From the NCBI GenBank assembly GCA_002159155.1, contig LZRQ01000130.1:1-10052 (forward strand): a DNA stretch of 10,052 nt, in the 5' to 3' direction. The translations under genes were made by a program, and so were the position numbers. The notes under the pieces were generated by a model. That model ran no database searches. It had not been told where the DNA came from and worked only from the letters and a program-made list of their open reading frames with translations. Source of the stretch: Firmicutes bacterium ZCTH02-B6. GTDB taxonomy: Bacteria > Bacillota > Limnochordia > Limnochordales > ZCTH02-B6. Positions 1 to 5,742 of the stretch are shown here, in pieces (position 1 is the stretch's first letter; each line of letters opens with the position of its first letter).

Positions 1-246
1 GCCCGTCTGCCGATCCAGGTATCTTCGGCGGCGAAACGTGAGGTCGACGCCAAACAGCGTCTGCAGCGTGCGTGGCTGCATGTCCCGCATGCGAAAGCGA
101 CGCCGGTCCCGCTGTTCGGCCAGCCAACCGTCGATTTGCTCCAAGGCCTTCACCAGCACGTCGGCAAATTGGCGAGCCATCCACGTGAAAAGCCCGGCCT
201 CCAGTTCTTGCAGGGAAAAGCCGAGTTGCTTGCGAAGTTCGTTCAT
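1..246 (-). CDS. ISLre2-family (UPF0236) transposase, N-terminal part, cut by window edge
   Basis: This frame is open from the ATG at 246 to the window edge and gives 82 residues with no stop. The protein starts MNELRKQLGF, has a helical, acidic N-terminal segment, then DGWLAEQRDRRRFR and RTLQTLFGVDLTFRRRRYLD. The pattern of a 'D..L...RD..R' stretch followed by 'RT..TLFG...F.RR.Y.D' is typical of the N-terminus of ISLre2-type transposases (UPF0236), which move an IS of about 1.5 kb. The catalytic region lies outside the window, so I cannot tell whether the element is intact. The start is supported by a purine-rich site, AGGAAGGGG (complement of 256-264), 9 bases before the ATG. The gene points away from fhs. 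Family assignment is by recognition of this pattern and is fairly sure; the IS boundary near fhs is not visible from one end alone. Confidence 0.8.
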   Translation of the reverse strand, partial: MNELRKQLGFSLQELEAGLFTWMARQFADVLVKALEQIDGWLAEQRDRRRFRMRDMQPRTLQTLFGVDLTFRRRRYLDRQTG

Positions 247-312
247 GACGAGAAGCCCCTTCCTGTGGTGTTTTTGGCCGATACAACACGTTCGGAAGAC
301 CGGCTTCTCGTC
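247..312 (-). promoter_or_regulatory. Inverted repeat that can cover the transposase ribosome binding site
   Basis: GACGAGAAGCC at 247-257 and GGCTTCTCGTC at 302-312 are perfect 11-bp inverted copies 44 bases apart. In a leftward transcript the second-formed arm covers the whole spacer between the Shine-Dalgarno AGGAAGGGG and the ATG, plus the last two bases of that site. Transcripts starting upstream of 312 would therefore fold over the start site, while transcripts starting inside the repeat would not. IS10 and IS50 limit transposase made from outside transcripts in a comparable way. The same function here is inference. Confidence 0.5.
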
Positions 313-332
313 CCTTCTTTTTCCAGCCCCGC

Positions 333-356
333 GCCCCGGGCGGTACCGCCCGGGGC
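333..356. repeat. Perfect 24-bp GC-rich palindrome (hairpin)
   Basis: The 24 bases are identical to their own reverse complement, with core GGGCGGTACCGCCC. As RNA they would form a very stable stem with a tiny loop on either strand. On the + strand the stem is followed by CTTTAC, a weak U tract; on the - strand no T run follows. It lies between the IS transposase and fhs and may insulate one from the other, or mark the region of the IS end. It is unlikely to be a strong intrinsic terminator in either direction. Confidence 0.5.
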
Positions 357-604
357 CTTTACGGCTCGCGCCACCCATCCTTTCAATTCGTATCCGCACG
401 ATCCACCGCAATCGGGGAATGCCCCAGTACTATTGACTCACATAACGTAGCCGCGCTTGGATAGCTTCGCTCGGGACGGGCGTAGGGACATCTGCCCCTG
501 GGCAAGCCGGCTGTGCGTGGGGCAAGATGAGTGCGGGAGCGTCGCGGCCCTAAAGCGGGCCCCCGCTTCCCCACGAGCTGAGCGAGGCTTGGGAGGGACG
601 GGCC
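357..604. other. Gene-free leader between the IS side and fhs
   Basis: I find no convincing gene in this stretch; the small reading frames across it have no ribosome binding site and no recognisable protein. It holds a possible but weak + strand promoter, TTGACT at 433-438 with a poor -10 about 18 bases on (TTGGAT, 457-462). It also holds a short inverted repeat, AAGCGGG (553-559) and CCCGCTT (562-568), about 36 bases before the fhs start. If the TTGACT promoter is real, the fhs leader would be roughly 130 bases long and GC-rich. I do not recognise a tetrahydrofolate or ZTP riboswitch in it. Confidence 0.4.
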
Positions 605-2311
605 ATGACCGCGCAGGACCGCCATCAAACAATGCCGCCTGGGACGCTTGAGACGTTGGAGCCGCCGCAGGCAGCGCCGCGCCCCATTCTGCAAGTCGCT
701 GTCGAGGCCGGTTTCCAGCCCGAAGAAGTGGAGCCTTACGGGCATTACATGGCCAAAATCCCGCTGGAGGCCCTAGCCAGGCGGGCGTCGGTTCCGAACG
801 GAAAGCTCATCTATACAACGGCCATCACGGCCACGCCGGCTGGCGAAGGCAAGACGACGATGGCCATCGGTCTCGTCCAGGCTCTGGGCAGGCTTGGGAA
901 AAGGGCGGCCGCTGCCCTGCGGGAGCCGTCCATGGGCCCTGTCTTCGGCATCAAAGGCGGTGCGACTGGCGGAGGGCTGGCCCGCATCATCCCTGCCGCT
1001 GAGATCAATCTGCACTTCACGGGCGACATCCACGCGGTAGGAGCCGCCCACAACTTGTTGGCCGCCCTCATCGACAACCACATCCACCAGGGCAACGAGC
1101 TCGGGCTCGATCCCCGACGCATCGTCTGGCCCCGGGTGCTGGACGTAAACGACCGGGCGCTGCGCCATGTCATCGTGGGGCTCGGCGGACCGGCCAACGG
1201 AGTACCGAGGGAGACCCGGTTTGACATTACGGTGGCATCCGAGATCATGGCCATCCTGTGCCTGGCCGACGGGCTCGCGAACTTGAAGGAACGGTTGGGC
1301 CGCATCCTCGTCGGCTACACCTACACCGGCCAGCCGGTGTACGCCCGAGACCTAGGGGCGCAAGGCGCCATGGCCGCAGTGTTGGCCCAAGCCATGAAGC
1401 CCAACCTTGTGCAGACGCTCGAGGGTCAGCCCGCGTTTGTGCACGGGGGGCCCTTTGCCAACATCGCACACGGAAACAACTCCGTTGTCGCCACGCGACT
1501 CGCCTTGAAAGTGGCCGATTACGTGGTGACAGAGGGCGGTTTTGCCGCGGACTTGGGCGCGGAAAAGTTCTTCGACATCGTCCACGGCTACAGTGGTCTC
1601 GTGCCCGATGTGGCCGTGCTCGTGGCCTCCGTACGGGCTTTGCGCATGCACGGCGGTGCACCCAAGAGCCGAATGGCGATTCCGGACGCGGCGGCAGTAC
1701 GCGCAGGGCTTGCCAACCTGGACCATCACGTCGGGATCTTGCGCCGGTTTGGCCTCCCGGTGGTGGTGGCGATCAACCGTTTCGATGGAGATTCAGCGGA
1801 TGAGCTGAAGCTCGTGGCCGATCATTGTGCTGCTTTGGGAGTACCGCACGCTGAGGCCACCGTCGTGCAGCACGGCGGTGCGGGCGGCGAGACACTGGCC
1901 AAGGCCGTCTTGGACACTCTGGAGCGGGAGCGACCGCGGTTTCGCCCGGCCTACGAGTGGCATTGGCCCATCAAGGAGAAGATTGATCACCTGGCGCGGA
2001 CGGTTTACGGCGCGGATGGCGTCGACTATACCCCCGAAGCCGAGAAAGACATCGCCGCCTGCGAGGCCCTGGGAGCAGCCGGGCTGCCGGTCTGTGTCGC
2101 CAAGACCCAGCACTCCACCACGGATCAGCCGCAGCGGAAGGGGGCGCCGCGCGGCTGGCGGCTCCAGGTGCGAGCCGTACGCCCAAACCTAGGTGCCGGC
2201 TTCCTCGTCTGCCTGACGGGAGATGTCATGACGATGCCGGGCTTGCCCCACCACCCGTCCGCTCTGGACGTGGATGTGTCCGAAAACGGCACGGTGCGGC
2301 TGCCGTTCTAA
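605..2311 (+). CDS. fhs: Formate-tetrahydrofolate ligase (10-formyl-THF synthetase), divergent folate pocket
   Basis: This cytoplasmic enzyme joins formate to tetrahydrofolate using ATP, giving 10-formyl-THF for purine synthesis or one-carbon flow. The protein has 568 residues against about 556-560 for the family; the extra length is an N-terminal tail. Visible motifs are the P-loop TPAGEGKTT (77-85, Lys83), LREPSMGPVFGIKGGATGGG (105-124), NLHFTGDIHAV (135-145), GPFANIAHG (282-290), GADGVDYTPEA (469-479) and TGDVMTMPGLP (538-548). The start at 605 has GGGAGGG seven bases upstream; an ATG at codon 10 is a possible alternative. Numbering runs 9 ahead of the Moorella enzyme: the folate-stacking Phe384 is kept as Phe393, but the partner Trp412 is Val421, in ATVVQHGGAGG where relatives have SEVWAKGGEGG. 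GGAAGGGY is also changed to GGATGGGL. The gene stands alone between an IS and the convergent lysC. The family is certain; unaltered activity is not. Confidence 0.93.
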   Translation: MTAQDRHQTMPPGTLETLEPPQAAPRPILQVAVEAGFQPEEVEPYGHYMAKIPLEALARRASVPNGKLIYTTAITATPAGEGKTTMAIGLVQALGRLGKRAAAALREPSMGPVFGIKGGATGGGLARIIPAAEINLHFTGDIHAVGAAHNLLAALIDNHIHQGNELGLDPRRIVWPRVLDVNDRALRHVIVGLGGPANGVPRETRFDITVASEIMAILCLADGLANLKERLGRILVGYTYTGQPVYARDLGAQGAMAAVLAQAMKPNLVQTLEGQPAFVHGGPFANIAHGNNSVVATRLALKVADYVVTEGGFAADLGAEKFFDIVHGYSGLVPDVAVLVASVRALRMHGGAPKSRMAIPDAAAVRAGLANLDHHVGILRRFGLPVVVAINRFDGDSADELKLVADHCAALGVPHAEATVVQHGGAGGETLAKAVLDTLERERPRFRPAYEWHWPIKEKIDHLARTVYGADGVDYTPEAEKDIAACEALGAAGLPVCVAKTQHSTTDQPQRKGAPRGWRLQVRAVRPNLGAGFLVCLTGDVMTMPGLPHHPSALDVDVSENGTVRLPF

Positions 2312-2328
2312 GACAGCCGTACCGTGTC
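2288..2328 (+). terminator. Hairpin over the fhs stop codon, possible terminator or 3' end
   Basis: Arms at 2288-2302 and 2314-2328 form a 15-pair stem around an 11-base loop that contains the TAA stop. In the + strand transcript all 15 positions pair, two as G-U wobbles. In the - strand transcript the same two positions become A-C mismatches, so the fold favours fhs mRNA. No U run follows, so it may stabilise the 3' end or need a protein factor rather than act as a classical intrinsic terminator. Confidence 0.45.
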
Positions 2329-2367
2329 ATCGCCGCGCTCCAGCTGGAAAACGGCGGTAACCTCGAG

Positions 2368-2404
2368 CTGGACAACGCGTCGGACGGACGACACTCGCGT
2401 CCAG
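2368..2404 (-). terminator. Weak stem-loop downstream of lysC
   Basis: CTGGA (2368-2372) pairs with TCCAG (2400-2404), and CGCG (2376-2379) pairs with CGCG (2396-2399), with a three-base bulge. It lies 25 bases past the lysC stop, between the convergent ends of lysC and fhs. No T run follows on the - strand, so this is only a candidate end for the threonine operon. Confidence 0.22.
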
Positions 2405-2429
2405 CGCCCATTTCCCTGTTCACTTGTGT

Positions 2430-2942
2430 TTACCCTTCGACGGAGGTCGCCGGAGCGTTTTGCTCCTCCCCGAGCCCAAAGGCTTCATGTATCGCCCTTA
2501 CCGCGACAGGCACCTGATCGAGGTCGATCAGGCAGGAGACCTTGATTTCGGACGTGCTGATCACCTGAATGTTGACGTTGTTGGCGGCCAGAGCGCCAAA
2601 CATGCGGGCGGCCACGCCGGGGTTGCTCACCATGCCGGCACCAACGATGGACACCTTGCCAAGGCCCGTCGCGTGCAGGACACCGGTGGCGCCGAGCTCC
2701 TTGGCCACAGCATCGGCGATCTCGAGGGTCTTGGGCAGATCGTCCCGGGTCACGGTGAACAACAGGTCGGTCGTTTTCTCCTGCTTCGTGCTTTGCACGA
2801 TCATGTCCACGTTGATGTGTTCAGCTGCCAGGGCCGAGAAGAGGCGATGCGCAACGCCAGGTCGATCCGGGACGTCCACCAGCACCACCTTGGCCACGTT
2901 GGTGTCGTGGGCGACGCCGACCACCACCATATCCCGTTCCAC
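2430..2942 (-). CDS. lysC: Probable aspartate kinase beta subunit from an internal in-frame start
   Basis: Within lysC, AAGGGAGG (complement of 2951-2958) lies eight bases before a GTG that is codon 247 in the lysC frame. Initiation there gives a 170-residue protein, residues 247-416, containing only the two ACT domains. Bacillus subtilis and Corynebacterium glutamicum aspartate kinases are known alpha2beta2 enzymes whose beta subunit is made this way; the Corynebacterium beta is about 172 residues. An ATG four codons later (codon 251) is another possible start, but it sits 20 bases from the site. The beta subunit would take part in threonine/lysine feedback binding at the subunit interface. 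The site and frame are seen; use in vivo is inferred. Confidence 0.65.
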   Translation of the reverse strand: MERDMVVVGVAHDTNVAKVVLVDVPDRPGVAHRLFSALAAEHINVDMIVQSTKQEKTTDLLFTVTRDDLPKTLEIADAVAKELGATGVLHATGLGKVSIVGAGMVSNPGVAARMFGALAANNVNIQVISTSEIKVSCLIDLDQVPVAVRAIHEAFGLGEEQNAPATSVEG

Positions 2943-3680
2943 CAGTTTTTCCTCCCTTACGTACGTCCCCTCTTCATGGGCGAAGCTGGACCGCACATGG
3001 ATGGTGACCCCGTGCTGTGCCGCGTACTCGACACTCCTGGGCTGCAGCACGACCGCACCCAGGCTCGCCATCTCCAGCATCTCGCCGTACGAAATGTCGG
3101 CCAGCTTGCGGGCGCTAGGCACAACGCGTGGGTCGGCCGTGTAGACGCCCTTCACGTCGGTGTAAATCTCGCACACATCGGCACCTAGCGCCGCCGCGAG
3201 CGCCACCGCGGTCGTATCCGACCCGCCGCGGCCCAGGGTGGTGATGTCCGCGCTGTCGCGGCTCAAGCCCTGAAAGCCGGCTACGATCACGATGCGCCCT
3301 TGGTTAAGCTCGGCCCGGACGCGCGCCGGCTCCACCTCAAGGATCTTGGCTTTCGTATGCGCGCTGTCGGTAATGATGCCCCCTTGCGGTCCCGTCAGCG
3401 AGATCACCGGCTCTCCCAGGTCGTGAATGGCCATGGCCAACAGGGCGATGGAGATCTGCTCGCCGGTGGCGAGCAGCATGTCCATCTCCCGCTTGGGCGG
3501 CGAGTCGCTGATCTGCCGGGCAAGGGCGATCAGCTCGTCCGTTGTGTCGCCCATGGCCGATACGACGACGACCACCGCGTTGCCGGCCCGCCGCGCGTCC
3601 ACGACACGCCGGGCGACGGCCTTGATGCGTTCAGGCGTGGCCACCGAAGACCCGCCGTACTTTTGCACAACGATCCTCAT
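2430..3680 (-). CDS. lysC: Aspartate kinase, alpha subunit (LysC type with two ACT domains)
   Basis: The enzyme phosphorylates aspartate with ATP, the first step toward lysine, threonine and methionine. The 416-residue protein begins MRIVVQKYGGSSVA, with the kinase signature at 7-14. It carries MLLATGEQIS at 68-77, TTLGRGGSDTTAVALA at 147-162 and YTDVKGVYTADPR at 173-185. The C-terminal third holds two ACT domains (from about 263 with VVLVDVPDRPGVAHRLF, and from about 343 with VSIVGAGM..NPGVAARMF). These domains bind the feedback amino acids, usually lysine and threonine. Length and layout match the LysC of Bacillus and Corynebacterium. It is the last gene of the operon; its ATG overlaps the thrB stop as ATGA, and GGGGGGAAG lies nine bases before the start. 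A second start inside the gene probably makes a separate beta subunit (next entry). Confidence 0.96.
   Translation of the reverse strand: MRIVVQKYGGSSVATPERIKAVARRVVDARRAGNAVVVVVSAMGDTTDELIALARQISDSPPKREMDMLLATGEQISIALLAMAIHDLGEPVISLTGPQGGIITDSAHTKAKILEVEPARVRAELNQGRIVIVAGFQGLSRDSADITTLGRGGSDTTAVALAAALGADVCEIYTDVKGVYTADPRVVPSARKLADISYGEMLEMASLGAVVLQPRSVEYAAQHGVTIHVRSSFAHEEGTYVREEKLVERDMVVVGVAHDTNVAKVVLVDVPDRPGVAHRLFSALAAEHINVDMIVQSTKQEKTTDLLFTVTRDDLPKTLEIADAVAKELGATGVLHATGLGKVSIVGAGMVSNPGVAARMFGALAANNVNIQVISTSEIKVSCLIDLDQVPVAVRAIHEAFGLGEEQNAPATSVEG
2951..2958 (-). promoter_or_regulatory. Internal ribosome binding site for the LysC beta subunit
   Basis: AAGGGAGG is near the full anti-Shine-Dalgarno complement and is spaced eight bases from the in-frame GTG at 2942-2940. 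It is a better match than the site at the start of lysC itself. It encodes the ordinary residues V-R-E-E, so it could arise by chance, but the position agrees with the known beta starts of the family. Confidence 0.65.
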
Positions 3681-4690
3681 GGACAGCGACTTCCCCCCAC
3701 TGCCCGAAAGCCGTCGGGCGTTTCCACCTGGGCTCCTACATCGTCCAGACTCAATGCCAGCCAGCGTGCCCGCACCCCGGCAGCCGTGAACGCTCCCGCC
3801 ATCGCCTCACCGATCCGCTCCACCGGCGCCCCCTCTGCCGCCAAAGCCAACACTGCCGGGCCCGCACCGCTGAGCACGGCACCCAAGGCGCCCGCACCCC
3901 GGGCCGCGTCAACCACCTGGGTGAAACCAGGCACCACGGCGGCGCGGTAGGGCTGATGGAGGCGGTCGTCCATGGCCGCCGCGACGACCTGCGTGTCCCC
4001 TGTCGCCAAGCCGGCGACCAACAGGCACGCGCGGCTCATGTTAAACACCGCGTCCTGCAAGCTCACCTGCTGCGGCAGCATGCGCCGGGAGACATGAGTC
4101 GGCAGCTGCAGCTCGGGCACTGCCACCACCGCGATCACACCCTTGGCCGGCAGGCGCACCCATCGGATGTCTCGCCGCCCGCCGGAGCCGCTGGCGTCAC
4201 CTTGCACCACTACCGTGAAGCCGCCCACAAGCGCGGGGGTGACGTTATCCGCGTGCCCCTCGAGGTCCGCGGCGACCCGCAGCAAGTCCGCCACGCCCAG
4301 CGGTTCCCCCGCTAGCACATTGGCCGCCACGGCCCCACCCACAATGGCCGAGGCCGAACTGCCCAACCCGCGTCCAAAGGGAATCTGGGCTTGGACGCGT
4401 ACTCGCCAGCCCGTGGGAGGCATCCCTGCCTGCTCCCAGACGGCCTGGGCGGCGCGCACGACCAGGTTGTCGGAGTCCAGCGGCACCCTCTCGGCGGCCT
4501 CACCTGCCGCTTCGATCCAACAGCCTTCGGGAGCGAGCTCGACATCAAAGTAGTTGAACAGTGACAGGGCCATGCCCAGTGTGTCGAAACCTGGTCCCAG
4601 GTTGGCCGACGTGGCCGGCACCCGGACCCGCACGCGGCTTCTCGGACCGATCCCGACCGCGGCTGAACCGGATCGTTCGCCCTCTCTCAT
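3677..4690 (-). CDS. thrB: Homoserine kinase (GHMP family)
   Basis: The enzyme phosphorylates homoserine to O-phosphohomoserine, the substrate of the threonine synthase encoded just upstream. The 337 residues show all three GHMP-kinase motifs: VPATSANLGPGFDTLG at 24-39, the ATP loop PFGRGLGSSAS at 104-114, and GAVLSGAGPAVLAL near 270-283. GHADNV at 145-150 is the usual homoserine kinase site. The protein is slightly longer than many homologues (about 300-310) because of about 20 extra residues before the first motif, rich in Arg, Gly and Ser. The start at 4690 overlaps the thrC stop as ATGA and has GAGGTG eight bases upstream. Its own stop overlaps the lysC start the same way, so translation is probably coupled on both sides. 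Confidence 0.95.
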   Translation of the reverse strand: MREGERSGSAAVGIGPRSRVRVRVPATSANLGPGFDTLGMALSLFNYFDVELAPEGCWIEAAGEAAERVPLDSDNLVVRAAQAVWEQAGMPPTGWRVRVQAQIPFGRGLGSSASAIVGGAVAANVLAGEPLGVADLLRVAADLEGHADNVTPALVGGFTVVVQGDASGSGGRRDIRWVRLPAKGVIAVVAVPELQLPTHVSRRMLPQQVSLQDAVFNMSRACLLVAGLATGDTQVVAAAMDDRLHQPYRAAVVPGFTQVVDAARGAGALGAVLSGAGPAVLALAAEGAPVERIGEAMAGAFTAAGVRARWLALSLDDVGAQVETPDGFRAVGGSRCP

Positions 4691-5742
4691 GACGTGAACA
4701 CCTCGGCCAGCGCGTCAGCGCGGGCAGGCAGCACCAGTGTTCCTGCCCCTTCGGCAGCAGCCCGGTCCGGATCTTTCAACCCGTGCCCGGTGAGCACGCA
4801 CACCACCCGCTGTCCCGGCTTGAAAAACCCGCGCTGCGCCAGCTGCGCCACACCTGCCAGGGACGCCGCTGAAGCAGGCTCGCAAAAGACCCCTTCTAGC
4901 CGGGCTACGAGCCGGTACGCCGCCAGGATCTCCTCGTCCGTAACTTTAGCGATGAGGCCGCCCGACTCGTCCCGGGCTGCGGCGGCCTGCTGCCAGCTGG
5001 CCGGATTCCCGATGCGGATGGCCGTGGCGATCGTCTCGGGCTGAGCTATTGGACGGCCCTCGACGATCGGTGCGGCCCCCGCCGCCTGAAAGCCCAGCAT
5101 CCGCGGGAGCCGGCTGGTCTTGCCCAGTTGCCGGTACTCCTTGAATCCCATCCAGTAGGCCGTGATGTTGCCCGCGTTGCCCACCGGGAGTGCGAGGAAG
5201 TCCGGCGCATCCCCCAGTGCATCGCACACCTCAAACGCGGCTGTCTTTTGCCCTTGGAGGCGGACCGGGTTGATGGAGTTGACGATGGCCAGCTGGTGGC
5301 TCTCCGCCAACTCCCGGACCAACTTGAGCGCTTCGTCGAAGTTGCCTTCGATCTCGATCACCCGCGCCCCGTGCATCATGGTCTGCGCCAGCTTGCCTTT
5401 GGCCACGTTGCCCTTGGGAATGAGCACATAGCAAGGCAGTCCCGCACGGGCGGCATAGGCTGCGGCCGACGCCGACGTGTTGCCGGTGGAGGCACAGATA
5501 ACCGCCCGTGCTCCCCGCATGACCGCGTCGGTGACCGCCATCGTCATGCCCCGGTCCTTGAACGAGCCCGTCGGGTTGGCGCCCTCATACTTTATGTACA
5601 GCTCCGCCTGCAGGCCCATTTCCTCTGCTAGCCGCGGCGCCGGGATGAGCGGCGTGTCGCCCTCCAAGAGCGTGACGATGGGACCTTCTTTCGGCAGTGA
5701 CAAATAAGGCCGGTAGCGGGCGATGATGCCTTGACCGCTCAT
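4687..5742 (-). CDS. thrC: Threonine synthase (PLP-dependent)
   Basis: The enzyme converts O-phosphohomoserine to threonine and phosphate with pyridoxal phosphate. The protein has 351 residues, the usual size of the shorter bacterial form. The PLP lysine is Lys62 in NPTGSFKDRGM (56-66). ASTGNTSASAAAYAARAG (84-101) follows, and PVGNAGN (186-192) is the glycine-rich loop that holds the cofactor phosphate. GVFCEPASAASLAG (284-297) and CVLTGHGLKD (315-324) complete the fold-type II pattern. The start overlaps the hom stop as ATGA; GGAGG lies seven bases upstream. Its stop in turn overlaps the thrB start. Of the three pathway enzymes after aspartate semialdehyde it is the last step but the second gene. 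Confidence 0.96.
   Translation of the reverse strand: MSGQGIIARYRPYLSLPKEGPIVTLLEGDTPLIPAPRLAEEMGLQAELYIKYEGANPTGSFKDRGMTMAVTDAVMRGARAVICASTGNTSASAAAYAARAGLPCYVLIPKGNVAKGKLAQTMMHGARVIEIEGNFDEALKLVRELAESHQLAIVNSINPVRLQGQKTAAFEVCDALGDAPDFLALPVGNAGNITAYWMGFKEYRQLGKTSRLPRMLGFQAAGAAPIVEGRPIAQPETIATAIRIGNPASWQQAAAARDESGGLIAKVTDEEILAAYRLVARLEGVFCEPASAASLAGVAQLAQRGFFKPGQRVVCVLTGHGLKDPDRAAAEGAGTLVLPARADALAEVFTS

Noticed and set aside
333..370. Similarity of GGGCGGTACCGC to the T-box antiterminator
   Set aside because: The match comes from the palindrome itself. No specifier loop or stem I region is present upstream, where the IS lies, and the next gene is not an amino-acid gene.
38..450. Two overlapping + strand open frames of 132 and 104 codons
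   Set aside because: They lie antisense to the transposase frame and run into the gene-free leader, have no ribosome binding site, and are Arg/Ser/Pro-rich shadow translations.
480..520. ZTP or THF riboswitch before fhs
   Set aside because: Only a short piece resembling the ZTP 3' end is seen; the required 5' part and pseudoknot partner were not found.
383..745. A - strand open frame of 120 codons over the fhs leader and start
   Set aside because: It overlaps the well-supported fhs start, has no recognisable domain and reads as a shadow of GC-rich DNA.
2424..3188. Long + strand open frame of 254 codons opposite lysC
   Set aside because: Its His/Gly-rich sequence is the antisense reading of lysC; no start signals and no known domain.
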